Of a DNA stretch of 64,000 nucleotides, positions 24,479 through 35,640 are shown in pieces. The notes beneath the pieces were generated by a model. That model was not told the DNA's origin and did not search any database. It saw only the letters and a list, made by a program, of their open reading frames with translations. Source of the DNA: Siphonodentalium dalli (taxonomy: Eukaryota; Mollusca; Scaphopoda; Gadilida; Siphonodentaliidae); assembly GCA_032622095.1 (NCBI GenBank), contig CP136067.1, positions 63,438,893 through 63,502,892 of the forward strand. The letters are read 5' to 3'. Each line of letters opens with the position of its first letter. The first letter of the stretch is position 1. The translations under genes and the position numbers were made by a program.

Positions 24479-24649
24479 ACAGGGCATAACTGTAACCATC
24501 ACAATGTGGTCAATGAGCCGGTTCCAATGATATCCATATTTGTATGGTTCTATTGAGAGACCGAAGATATTTTAGGCTGTTGAAGCTTTATTTGGCCGGT
24601 TTTGGCCGGTTTGTTGGGTAAAGGGTTAAGGAAAAATTAATTATAATTT

Positions 24650-25369
24650 AAAAAATTATATTTCTCGGTGTTTGGCTAATCTGAATGTATCAAGGAAATG
24701 CTGTTATAAGTGTAAAACATTCAACTCAAATATTCTATTAAAAGCTGCGTTTGTTGCAAACCGATCATAATTATATGTAAATATAATAAACCCCGCATAG
24801 ATTAAATCAACATGGCGGTAATAGCGATCCAAAGTACCCTTATATTATAATATTCGCTTTTGAATATGCCCATGTTATAAAAACAAGTCGACGAAATTGC
24901 TTTGATATCTATAAAGAAAATAATGACATTTCTTTCCATGTTCGAAAAGAACATTACAAGAGGTGTACTTTTGTGAGACACTTTTCTCATAACATCTACA
25001 CTATATATCTAACAATATCTATGTGTTGGTAACCTTGAATATCTGGCCTGCTTAGATATAATAAAATTAATTTGAAATATGTTCCATTGTGTGTTGAAAT
25101 TCGGTAGCATTGGAAAAATGCACACCGATAATGTGACATATAACTAATGAGAACATGATGTGACACAACCGCATTGTAGAGTGTGATATATAGCTCAGGA
25201 TATGTGTTGATACACTGAGTCATGAAGTCCCAACATATCCAATGCCTATTGAATTCTGAGCTGCCAATGATTCTGTGGATAAATTGGAGGGAGTTGGATG
25301 AGTTCATGGCATCTTCACATAGTACAGTACAGTTTTCAGTTTGACGGAACAACACTCTGTTACATGTCA
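24650..25369. other. Unassigned spacer
   Basis: No terminal repeats, RNA genes or protein motifs recognised. A minus-strand open frame at 24996-25376 has no recognisable domain. Confidence 0.4.
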
Positions 25370-26335
25370 CAAGCATATGGGCACACTTCCCGGAATATCA
25401 ACACATACAACTCAGCAACGCATTGTGACATTAAGATCTAACCACGATTGATCCATTAACGGTTTGAAATACGCGTACAATAGTGAATGTCGCAAGCATA
25501 TGAACGCATGCATACACGTGATAAATATATCAACATCACTTGGTATGGAATATATACACAAAACTGCATGCATGTGTTACTGTTGTCAGGATATCTCACG
25601 ACTACAATGAGTAAGGACAGCACGATCAGTCAAATACCCTATGTGTTATCCTTCAGTGATCAGACATATTCTAACTGACCCTCCCCCACTATTGTCTCCA
25701 TCCCTACAAGATGTGTATTGCCTAACACTGTTTCTTCAATAAACGTTCAACATTTCCAGTTCTAAACTCATAGATTTGGACTTTATTTGTAATTTTCTTG
25801 TGATAGTTGGCACATCTGCTTAAATTTATTAGACCAAACACCATCACCAACCAAATTCAGTCATACAAGTAGAGTCGAGAAAACTCGATCCAATTACTGG
25901 TTTTGTTACAACTTTAATGCTGCATTTTTTATTTTGTGTTTAATGTATTCCTATACATCAATAATTTTTACAATGTGCTACTATGTCAATAAAGGACTTT
26001 TCAGTCTATAGGACAGGATGTGTTAATCAATGTTGCAACCATTTGGGTGCCTCTTCCGGAATATCAATTTATCCCAACTATGGAACGCAGTGTGAAATTA
26101 AGAACTGTTCATGATTGAACACAGTACCACTAAACGGATGGACATACTTATTGCCATATTGTATGTCGCAAGTATACGGATACACTTCACACTATATCAA
26201 TATCACACACTTGGTATAGAATATATACACAAAACCGCATGAGTGAGTAAACTGGTGTCAGTATATCAGATGAGTGCAATGGCGTAAGGATCGATAACAG
26301 GATTAGTCAAATACCCTAAGTGTTATCCTTATTCT
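25370..26335 (+). repeat. ~300-bp direct repeat pair
   Basis: 25380-25660 and 26040-26335 align in direct orientation. Shared strings are 'ccggaatatcaa', 'acttggtat.gaatatatac', 'acacaaaac.gcatg' and 'cagtcaaataccct'. The second copy ends exactly where LINE-derived coding sequence begins, so the repeat may be a target or part of a LINE-associated structure. Confidence 0.6.
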
Positions 26336-26610
26336 GTCACAGGAGTGTCCATAAACTATCGGCCATTAACACATATTGTGACTCAGGGTCCGTTGAAGAT
26401 GAAAAACATTTCGTTCTTTATTGTCAAAAATATGTCGAATTGAGAAAAGACCTTTTCGAGAAACTATCAGCGATAAACGTTATGTTCACAGAAGCCAGCG
26501 ACTTGGATAAATTTATATATATCATGCGAAATGATGAGGAGCAATCCAGTGATGTGATCAGCAAAGCTATGAGCAACTTTTTCATAGCACGGGAGACTAC
26601 TAACAGCTGA
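26320..26610 (+). pseudogene. LINE (non-LTR retrotransposon) ORF2 C-terminal fragment
   Basis: About 95 codons open to a TGA stop. The C-terminal pattern 'SGSVEDEKHFVLYCQKY' followed by 'LRKDLFEKL' is typical of the tail of animal non-LTR retrotransposon proteins downstream of the reverse transcriptase (a CxxC.. EDE.HF...C..Y..LR signature). The RT and endonuclease domains are missing, so this is a 5'-truncated copy, the usual outcome of incomplete target-primed reverse transcription. The first codons (26320-26350) probably belong to the adjoining repeat. The clade (Jockey, CR1, L2 or RTE-like) cannot be fixed from this piece. Confidence 0.75.
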
Positions 26611-26806
26611 AGTTAGATAATACTCAATCTTTCAAACACCAACTGGCACTACTAACTTAATACCAACCAAATATTTATTGTATAGATGTATATATGTCTT
26701 GTGTTAAAATGTGTTATTTTGCATATTGTTATGTCACGATTATGTATACATGCATACAGCTCTCACGAGCGTCTTTATGCTAATAAATCTATCTATCTAT
26801 CTACTA
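26611..26806 (+). mobile_element. 3' untranslated end of the LINE with (CTAT)n tail
   Basis: The stop codon is followed by about 180 bp ending in 'aataaatctatctatctatc' (26780-26799), a microsatellite-like tail of the kind found on several non-LTR families in place of poly(A). The repeat ends at 'tactagtctg'. Confidence 0.65.
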
Positions 26807-27146
26807 GTCTGTTACGAAAATAAGAACTGTTGGATATTGTTTTTGGCTCGGATTCAAAGCATTGTGCACGGAGTCATGGATCTACAACGGAGAGTAACTT
26901 CTGTACTGTGCAGATAGCTTATACTGTCAATTAGGCTCAAAACAGGAGAAAACACTTTCCACCTATTTGAAAGAAATATGTTTGTAACCTTTGTTTATTT
27001 ATTTAATGGCAATTTCTTAATTATTATTAGTTCTGTGAGGTTCTAGCAAAATATCACATTTGTATAGAGTATACTCCTCAAGAACACATTTGAAGTGACT
27101 TGGGAATAAACGGCCAAGGGACAATTTTTATATATTTTTCATTCAG

Positions 27147-27174
27147 GGATCACATATGAATCTCTGCATTAGAG
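27147..27174 (+). CDS. Candidate 28-nt microexon upstream of the EGF exon
   Basis: Bounded by a good acceptor ('tatatttttcattcag') and a good donor ('gtgagc'). Read in phase 0 it gives nine codons (GSHMNLCIR) plus one base. That leaves phase 1, exactly what the EGF exon at 27248 needs. The intervening intron would be 73 nt. Exon size and lack of a domain make this uncertain; it could be chance. Confidence 0.25.
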
Positions 27175-27247
27175 GTGAGCATAACTGTACAACATTTCAT
27201 GAATGGTATTTGTTCAAAATGCTCAAAACTATGATTTCTTTCAACAG

Positions 27248-27376
27248 ATGTAAATGAATGCCAGGATCCAGCACTTAATAATTGCAGTGACCATAGTGCA
27301 TGTGTCAATGAAATAGGGTCTTACAAGTGCTACTGTTGCAATGGTTACTCAGCCACAGATGAAGGAGAATGTACAG
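27248..27376 (+). CDS. Exon encoding a calcium-binding EGF-like domain
   Basis: The 129-nt exon begins after 'tttctttcaacag' and ends before donor 'gtactg', with phase 1 at both ends, the classic symmetric EGF module. With the preceding G it encodes a 43-residue module that opens with D-V-N-E-C, the calcium-binding start, and has N-E-I-G-S-Y-K-C in the middle and N-G-Y near the end. Such domains fold extracellularly and mediate protein contacts in secreted or membrane proteins. Seven cysteines are present instead of six because the C-x-C pair reads C-Y-C-C; the odd cysteine could be a mutation or pair outside the module. No other EGF exon is visible in the window. The parent gene is not identified. 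Confidence 0.85.
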
Positions 27377-27530
27377 GTACTGTCTATCCTTGTCACACTG
27401 ACCCACAAACTTGGTTAGACTGATGACAAAATTGGGAATGTGTTGAATCATAGTAGATGTTGATGTGTTTATTACACAATGTCATCGCAGCAAAGAAAAC
27501 TGGTTAATGATTTATGTGGACTTCATGGTA
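27377..27530. other. Start of intron downstream of the EGF exon
   Basis: Ordinary non-coding sequence following the donor site; nothing else seen. Confidence 0.4.
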
Positions 27531-27800
27531 CAGTGAAACCTCTCCAAACCGGACCCTCTACAATCTGAGCCCCTCTCCATTCCAAATGAATTGTTCGGTC
27601 CCGAATTTACCCAAGTGCATTGTCACTAATTATTACCTCTGTAATCCGAAACCTCTGTACTCCGAATACCGGACAGCTTTATTAGTCCGTAAGTGAACAA
27701 ATGCACTAATGTTTATCTCCAAAATCCGATGGAAGAGCTAGACCGAACGCAATCTGTTAAAAGGTAACGATGTGAACTTTTCCGCTTTTGAGTTGACCTG
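27531..27800 (+). mobile_element. pogo/Tigger-like MITE end
   Basis: Begins TA-CAGTGAAACCTCTCCAAAC, like the termini of pogo/Tigger-type mariner elements, which have CAGT-starting TIRs and TA duplications. The interior repeats a motif of the form 'acctctNNaatccgaaac' about five times up to 27665. No mirrored right end was found before 28270, so the right boundary is a guess. Confidence 0.5.
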
Positions 27801-28273
27801 TGTGTGACCTCGATCACTGTCAGTGACAACAATTAGTTACAAATGGACGAAGTGTTCTTGGTACATTAATCAAATTTATTTACAAATTAAAATGAATATA
27901 ATGCCTGAGAATAAAAAGATACTGCCGTATTTATATTTAATCTTATTCCAAATAAATTTTGAAAGCGATTTCCAGATGAACGCGCGTGCACACAGGTTAT
28001 GAACTTTCGTACTATTGAATAAGCGTACCCATTTAATTAGCGGTCTTTTGTATCGGCAAAGTTTTGAAACGGATTAAAACAACAGGACTCTAATTAGATG
28101 CGCCTAAACTAGAATTTGTTACTGCACTGCACCACCTTCAGATACATGCAGATACAGATAGATCTATACATGTTTGCTTAGATCACAATGATTGAACAAT
28201 GGTGACTTCACGGATAATTAGAGTAGTGACACGTTGTTTTTACATCAGTTATTGTGCTGGAATGGACTCTTTG
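27801..28273. other. Unassigned spacer
   Basis: Nothing recognised between the pogo-like end and copy B. Confidence 0.4.
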
Positions 28274-28500
28274 TATTCCCTTCAAAGATACGTTACACAC
28301 TGAACTACATGGTATATTCATCTTTATTCACAAGAAAGGATTCTATGAGATCCGTTTAAAATTTATTATTTTGGTACGAAATAGCTTAAGTACCTTTTTG
28401 AATCATTATTTATATGACGTAGCAGGTCAAGGTAATTTGTTCACTTGTTATGTATTTAAGCAAGTGGGGACACAGTCAAGATCTCTTTTTCTTCTTGTGA
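28274..28500 (+). repeat. Left ITR of copy B
   Basis: Contains 'gttacacactgaactacatg' and 'ttattttggtacgaaatagc'. Reverse complement of 33575-33810. Confidence 0.8.
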
Positions 28501-31017
28501 CTCGAAGGGAAGTACACGCTATGAGCAAATTGAAAACCACATATTATTGTCGGCTTCATTTAACAATTCCGTTCCAATTTGTTTAATTTGTTGTGACATC
28601 GTTTCATTTTTGGGAAACGACACAATAATTATTAAAATAATATCAGAGTGACAATTTCATTCAATTTCACTTGTTTTATTTTACGCAAAAAATAAAATTA
28701 AAACTATTTTATTATGTTGAAAATTGTAGGTAATTCCCCAACTTCCGGTTTCGGAGCACGTGGTTTAGAATTCTGCATTGAATTCGAAATTGAATTCGTC
28801 TGTATATATGCAGCCGTTCACGTGTTGAACTCTCTTTGGGAATGCCTATACAGCACAGTTGCTATGTTATCTCTGTTCTTGTGGTTTTAGAATGTAAGTA
28901 TTAGAACATTCAACCAGTGAGACAACATTGCAGTTATAACTTTGTTTATGTGGAAATTGCCACGTGACAACATTTGTTTTGTTTACGTCGAAATTCTGAA
29001 ATTGTCACTCACACATCTGTTTCATGTTGACATATGTAGCAAAATTAGGGATCAGGTTTGGGTCCTTTTTTCGTTTATCTAGGAATTAACTCACTTGTGT
29101 GGTTTTGCTTGGCTCATAGTTCACTATGAATTCGTTTACAATACAATACACATTGAGATTGTTTGCCAACAAAATAACTTTTTTGTCAGATCACTGACAC
29201 AATTTCACACGTAATAATGTGACACATCAGTCACGTAATTTCCTGGAATATTTTTAGGTCACTTTCCTGATCCTTATAACTGGTCATAAACCACAAGCAA
29301 TTTTCTTCCTCGTATGGCCTCGGTTTCAGTCACCCCATTGTCAAGCAGGTTCAGGCTAATCAAATTCCTCGTTCCATGCAGACCTTGAGGGGGGCCCCGC
29401 TGCATACTTCACCAATGTCACTGTAGGCAAGGCGCCATACTGTTCCGAGGGTGGGTTCCAGTATGCACGGATCCGACCATGCTCGCCCGCTGCTGCTAGA
29501 TCCTACCTCAGATTTTCGTCCTCCCATCTCCCTTTCACAAGCAGGTGGGACGTACAAAGATCTGTCAGCCCCCTAGGGAGCAACTTAACTGGTATCGCAT
29601 CACGTCACAATTTGCCATCCAAACTTGGATAATAGCCATGCAATTTAGTATGAATTTTATGTGACTTTGAGATTGAGAACAAAATACTTTCATCATGTCA
29701 ATGTGAGGCTCTTTATTGGATAATCAAAATTTCCAAAGTAAGTTGCTCCCTGGCGTCTACCCTCGGGTGGACCATTTCCCGGGACTCTGCATGGCCGTAA
29801 AATGCTTGCTCTTTGACGGGAGGTGAGTTGTAGCCAGTGTAGCCACTGGGGCTGTGGCAATTCATTCTATGTATATTTGACTGATCTGCCCATTCAACAT
29901 GTAGTTCAATGCGGATTGTGTTCATTTAGAAACATTAAGTGTGGTGTCATCATGTTGGTGAGGTATCTGGATTTGTGTCGTGACCAAGTATGTCGCCACC
30001 GCCCTACTGGCTGCACGGTCTGATTCAGCTTCACGTCAAGGTTTAAGCTGGCTCCAGTTAAGGGGGGGAAACAGTCTGAACATTAATCATACCTCGATGT
30101 CTCTTCCCAGGCTTTACGCAGCCCTGTTTATTCAGTTTTTTAACTTTAAAGATAACAAAATCCATGGTTTGGATCTGCCGATCCCACATTTAGATTACAT
30201 TTCTAATTAACAGGGCTACTTGCCATCCAATGCGAATCCTGATTCTCACTTTGGTTTTCGGAGAGCTCTTGCTGTTTTTTCTTGTGGCTCTAAAAAAGTA
30301 CTAGAGTTAATTGCAAGGCATCGAGGTGTGGCAGACGCAGTTTCTCGCCTCCGATTTGGGTCCTGGGAGGTTCGAGGGGAGACCGAGCATTGGGCCACCA
30401 GACAGCGCGCCGGCTGATGCCGGATAATCTCGGGTGCTGTCCATAACAGTGTACATAGCACAGTCATCGGCCGGGGCAGAGACTTTTAACAAACACTCAA
30501 TTTGTTCTACAACCATGAGGTTTTACCAGGGCTCAAACTTATTACCTTTCCACTTGTCACTGATTAGCATTGTTCGATTTTTCTGGTGATAAATTTACAC
30601 AGATCATCTTTCGCCCTTACTACGGTTCCTTGGGGCGAAACACCAAGCCTTGGATTCCTTGCGAGTGTCAATCTGGCTTTCTGCAGTTATAGGCTCTTTT
30701 TTCTGCGAACCAAGTTGTGACTCACGTTTCTCTGTGCGTAGAACATTCATCAGCTTTTGACTCTACAGTCTTAGGACAATCCCAATGGGCTTTTTACCTG
30801 TTGTACCAGGATTAGATCTATTCTCGCTCAATATCATGGCTTTACAGTTTGGGTTCGCTTATCAGGTTACGATATAGACAATTGAACTCACGCAATCTTC
30901 TGGGGTGGCGGTACGGTAGGTAATAACCTGTTCCATGTGAACAGGTGCATTTCAGAACTTTGAGCCTTGCATCATGCCAACAACACACGTTGATGCCCTG
31001 CTTGAAGGAGTCCTTTG

Positions 31018-32009
31018 TAGGGGTGCCACGATTAGTCGTATAATCGATGACCCGTTGATAAAGCCGATCATCGATTACCATTTACATCGTCGATTAATAT
31101 GCATTATTTAATTTGACATCAGGACATGTCCAGTATTATTGAATACCGTGTTTGTTTTACACAGTTTAATCTACATCCGATGGGTTAACAACCTGTGATC
31201 GCATATCAACGAGATTCCGTCAACAGGAGTACTACTAACCTATGTTGCAAACAGTCTGCAGTTCATTTGATGCTGCGCCATGGTTACTCTTCATGTTGTT
31301 GTTAATTCTACAAATTGGCGGCCCTGCTGCTTTGAAATTATGGCGATGTCATTGTATATTTCTACTTGTAAGGCGGAACTACATCTTTGATATATGCCGA
31401 CTGTCACTGTCTTCAATGAGCTGAATGCACTTGCCCTTGAATCTGATTGAACCAATGGGAGTTGATTGAAATTCTCTGGAATCTAGGGCACCTATGGCAT
31501 TTTAATCAGCAATGTTCTCCATGATGTCATTTGAGTATACTGTGCTTGAATAAGTATCCTTAGAGGTTAATTGTATAGGCTATTGCGTATCATGCAGTGA
31601 ATGCTGAATGAACCTCGATATTATCAAATACAAACCGTCGGCCATTCATTATGCATTCCTACTTTTATATGGTTTGTATGTTTGGCTATTCAGACACTGA
31701 AATTCATATTTACGTTCGTTCTAATGAACTCACAAATTCTATTATCACCATAACATGGCAGATAATTGTGCAGGTATAGAATACATTCTGTTCATTGGTC
31801 AATAAAAGTGGTTTGTGATGCACTTCATTAATGTAAACATGTCCTGAGCCGATTCCTCAAACAACAGCGACATTGTGGTTACACAGCTCCAAGCCAAAGG
31901 CCATATTACAGAATACTTCCACTAATGGTGTTAGGTACGATTAATCGATTATAGTCTATTGTTGCCGACCGATTGTCGATTATCAAAATAAATAGTTGTG
32001 GCACCTCTG
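31018..32009. mobile_element. hAT-like insertion in copy B (~1 kb)
   Basis: Left end 'taggggtgccacgattag', right end 'gttgtggcacctctg'; the first dozen bases are imperfect inverted repeats. The subterminal regions are full of 'atcgat', 'cgattaat' and 'tcgattat' motifs (31040-31100 and 31940-31985), as in many hAT MITEs. Copy A lacks this segment. A clean 8-bp target duplication was not seen. No transposase. Confidence 0.6.
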
Positions 32010-33407
32010 GAATCGGGCATTATTGTACTCAGTGCTCCTTTTTTGACATGCTGTCTTGCATTACTCAAACAGATGGGCAATTCGTCTAACGGCGCACATG
32101 AGACAATCATTGTTGGCGACAGAGAGTCTCTGCCCGCGGGGAGGACCTAGGGTCCGGGTCCTCGCTGTATGAGCGACAGACAACCGTCCGACCATACACA
32201 CATGTGACTGGTCTTCGGTAAATTTTGCCTTCTGTTTACACCTCTGGCATACCTCCTCGACCTCATGTCGACCGAGTATATGCTTTCTCCTTGGTCGTTG
32301 CGGTGGGCTAAAAACAATAACTGCTCATGGACCCGGGCCCTTCGGCTGTTAAGAACAATCAGTGAATAACAAGCAGACACAATCTTCTTGTTATCAACAG
32401 TCTGGTTGTTTTTGGGACCTTAATCATCCATGGCCTGTTCCTTCTTTCAGTCTGTTTGAAGTAGTTCCATCACGATGGGTCTCCTCCTTCTACACATTTT
32501 CTAATATGTTTCATGCAGACTGCAAAGTATTCCTTTGAATCAAGTGTACGTGTAACTGCTTACACTATTGGATTGACAGGCTGTGGAGGTAGTTACAACT
32601 CAGGACTCTCCGAACTTTTTCTTCTCGATTGTTTCGATACCAGAAAACATTTTGGGAATTTCCTAGTCCTATAACGCTCTTCATGGACTTAGTTACCTGG
32701 GGTTTTTGTTATCAGTTTCCAGACTTAAAGTAACTACCAATCATGGGCATTGTCGGACGGACTATGGCCTCTGTCCGGTGTATTAATTCACTGAAGTAAA
32801 ATACTGTCATTTTGATGGTCAGTCCGAAAATACTTCTTTTGCGACTTTATCAGTTGGTCGAGTTAGACACCGTTACTGCCAGTAGGTCGCAAACCTTACA
32901 ATCATGATGCGGTGGCTATTTAATTCTGGGTTTTCTTCACCATACATGACTTGGTGGTATGTTTCTAATCGTATTTACAGTTGCCACTTCCTCGTTTTGC
33001 ATCCATATTGACCATTCAGGTAACAATAGATTTCCTTCCTCTGGTGTCGAAACGTTGGGATATCTTGGTTCGTTCAGTCACATACCATGGAGCAGGGTGG
33101 TCTATGCTTTCTGCATATGACCAGCTTACTCCAGGGAGGAGGTGGCACATGCATGTACCTGCATATGACCTTGGGGAGATTTCACAATTACAGGTTTGTC
33201 TGACTTCAGAACCAAAAGGGGGGAGGTGCAGAGATTCAGCCAATGGGCTCATTCTTCCACTTTCTCCACTCTACCTTGTACCATCAATAAAATTTGCGAA
33301 TCGGTACCTTTTGGATCCATTTGTTGCTACTCAGCAGGTTCAAATTAATTACTCTTAACTACAATACAATAGTTTCTCATTCCTCGCAGCCTCCTCCTAT
33401 GAGTTTG

Positions 33408-33502
33408 TAGTTCAGTGTGTAACGTATCTTTGAAGGGAATATAACATTTTCAATATAAAATACATATTCCCTATAAGATACTTACTAGTACACACTGAAC
33501 TC
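33408..33502 (+). repeat. ICR of copy B
   Basis: 'gttcagtgtgtaacgtatct' through 'acacactgaactc'. It is an imperfect palindrome whose halves match the complements of the left end (28274-28310) and right end (33760-33810). Confidence 0.8.
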
Positions 33503-33574
33503 ACAGGTCCCTCCCAAATTGGGATTTTCCCTCCCCGCTGCTCGGTCACACCCCTCGAGTCTTGTAAGAGGATG

Positions 33575-33810
33575 AAAAAGAGATCTTGACTGTCCCCACT
33601 TGCTTATATACATAACAAGTGAACAAATGACCTTGACCTGCTACGTCATATAAATAATGATTCAAAAAGGTACTTAAGCTATTTCGTACCAAAATAATAA
33701 ATTTTAAACGGATCTCATAGAATCCTTTCTTGTGAATAAAGATGAATATACCATGTAGTTCAGTGTGTAAGTATCTTATAGGGAATATGTATTTTCTATT
33801 GAAAATGTTA
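33575..33810 (-). repeat. Right ITR of copy B
   Basis: Mirror of 28274-28500, ending 'tattgaaaatgtta'. Confidence 0.8.
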
Positions 33811-34185
33811 TTTTTACAACAATTGTCCAAACTAAACACTAATTCGCTAAAAGTACAGGACGGTGGTTTATTGTTACCATCACAGTTTTATTAAATCAAC
33901 TTATCACAATTAATGAGCCGTCGGGGAAAACGATAGCTCAGAGTTTACATCTACCGTCAACAAAATTAAAAATACCGCGAATCACCGTAAAATGTATCGT
34001 TTCCGTGTTTCCTGGTTTATCTGTACATATATTTATTTCTTATTATAGAATGTTTGTCTATTGCAATTTATGTTTTATTTTGTAGTTTATTGAATAAAGT
34101 TTAAGTAATCAGTAATGAGGTGTTCGGGTCTCGATAACTCTTACTGACGGTGGCAATATATTCTGATGGTTTTGCGATTTTCTGT
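33811..34185. other. Unassigned spacer
   Basis: Nothing recognised with confidence; it may be the body of the pogo-like fragment that ends at 34256. Confidence 0.3.
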
Positions 34186-34256
34186 AAACCGAACACCTCT
34201 CTAAACCGAACAGAAGGGCCGGTCCAAAGGGTGTTCGGTTTAGAGAGGTTTTACTG
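34186..34256 (-). mobile_element. pogo/Tigger-like terminal fragment
   Basis: 'cacctctctaaaccgaacag' (34194) is mirrored by 'tgttcggtttagagaggt' (34232). The end reads 'ggttttactg' followed by TA, the reverse complement of a CAGTAAAACC terminus. This is the type of end seen at 27531 but a different subfamily. No opposite end was found. Confidence 0.55.
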
Positions 34257-35640
34257 TACTCTCTTTCTCTCCAGCAAAATATGGTCTTCAAGGTCTTTCC
34301 GCCACCAGAAAACTCATAACATTGTGAAGTAGCTTTTCACGGAAAGCACTGTACAGAAAATCAAACAAACATTATGTTTGCACCATCTGTTGCATCAACT
34401 GTTTATAATAGTAATTAATATAGGACTTGTCTGTTAATCAATCAATAAAGATCGGATAAATTCGAAAAGATGTCTACAATAGAAGGCTGTCAGTGTAATA
34501 TGCCTCAATTGTTCATTGAGTGTGTCCGATAACAAGGATTTGTGTTGTTGGCCTGTATGGTTATAGCAAAATGATAAAGTATCACTAAGAAATTTTACTT
34601 CAAGCGAACTAAAATCATTGCTGAATGGCGACCAGTAACCCTTGTAGGCCAATGATAGGTGTGAAGTTGTACCATCTGTTCCAAAAAAAAGTATTTGTGT
34701 ACTCATGAAGTTTGAGTTGCCTGGTAGTTTTAGCACCTGCCGAAACTCCAGTGTGTGTATAGGCTGGTGGCCGGACGCTGGTGATTGTGAGGTAATTAGT
34801 TTCACATATCATTACATAACTGATAATAGCTCTAAGAACAGATGAAAAGAAGATACTTTTACTGCATTTAATATAACGAGAGGCCGATCACGATCGGCAG
34901 ATGTTTAACCCATACCTTGACAACAGCGATGAGCTATTTTCATATATCCTTACCCCATCCTTTTCATGAGTGCAAAACTTTAAACAATTCACACCTTACT
35001 ATTAATTCACAAGTGAAATCACACTTATTGGGCATCTTGCTCACATTAACACAATGTTAACAGACGTGGCTTTGATTTCAACCTATTAGTGACTCCAACA
35101 CAGATACATGTACTAGTATGTCTTATAGAGTTATAAGTCTAATTAAGCTCAATCCATAGTGGGAGAGAAGCACCATAGCTGTTAAATATCAAATAGTTAA
35201 GAAATTAGGTAGATAAACATCATAGCAACTCAATTTATCTATTTATTACATTGGAACATGAGACATTACATATTGTGTGGGTTTTTTTATTATCATTCTA
35301 TTTTTTTGTTTATAATATCTTGTGTGCAGAGGGTTAATCATTTTCAATGACATCATATGATGGAACTAAGGAATGCTGTATTAATTATTTTCTAAGTTAT
35401 AACAACAGTGTCTCTGTAAACAATAATGCCATGAACTGCATGGTTTCAACAGAGAACAGAACTGGAATAAAGAGTCTAACATCAATCAAAGTTTGACAGA
35501 TGTTTATATTAAGTCTGCAGCCACAAGTGGAACTATCAGGTCACTGTGTCCAAAGCAATAAATTATCTCCTTCCAATAACACAGGTGTGTGTGTTGTGTC
35601 TTGTTCTATTCAAATTTAATAGTGCATGGAAAAGATGTAT
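34257..35640. other. Unassigned, probably intronic
   Basis: No coding exon, RNA gene or repeat boundary recognised. A minus-strand frame at 34434-34805 has no recognisable domain. Confidence 0.35.

Larger units (their letters stand above)
24236..24625. mobile_element. TTAA-flanked MITE (390 bp) with internal palindromes
   Basis: Perfect 14-bp terminal inverted repeats, CCCTTTACCCAACA at 24236 and its complement ending at 24625. The right flank is TTAA (24626-24629) and the left flank is CTAA (24232-24235), one base from TTAA. The ICR of copy C shows the empty site as a single TTAA. TTAA duplication and termini beginning CCC fit the piggyBac superfamily. No coding capacity. Two 69-bp palindromes occupy the interior. 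Confidence 0.75.
19343..24649 (+). mobile_element. DIRS-like copy C (5.3 kb)
   Basis: Layout: left ITR (19343-19580), interior, ICR (23887-23985), right ITR (24050-24649). The ITRs are reverse complements; for instance 'aatcagcgctcggattagcc' (19451) pairs with the segment near 24115, and 'tgttggagcgcgggagttac' (24073) with the segment near 19490. The ICR is the joint of both outer ends in reverse complement. DIRS elements have this arrangement because they replicate through a circle-junction intermediate and integrate with a tyrosine recombinase. No RT or recombinase motif is visible, so the copy is probably non-autonomous or badly decayed. Copy D at 52594-57897 is its closest relative here. 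Confidence 0.65.
24050..24649 (-). repeat. Right ITR of copy C, interrupted by a MITE
   Basis: ITR from 'aaactgactagatgaattg' to 'gggcttcccc' (24232), then the MITE, then 'ttaaggaaaaattaatt' as the outer end. The ICR preserves the uninterrupted version of this sequence. Confidence 0.7.
28274..33810 (+). mobile_element. DIRS-like copy B, the most complete copy
   Basis: Left ITR 28274-28500, interior, ICR 33408-33502, right ITR 33575-33810. The ITRs pair over about 230 bp, including 'gaacaaatgaccttgacctg' (33621) with its complement near 28440. The ICR combines the reverse complements of the two outer ends ('gaagggaata' and 'taacattttc'), which fixes the boundaries to within a few bases: left 'tattcccttc', right 'gaaaatgtta'. 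The length without the hAT-like insertion is about 4.5 kb. No RT, RNase H, methyltransferase or tyrosine recombinase motif was found, so it probably depends on an autonomous relative, or its proteins have decayed beyond recognition. Confidence 0.65.
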
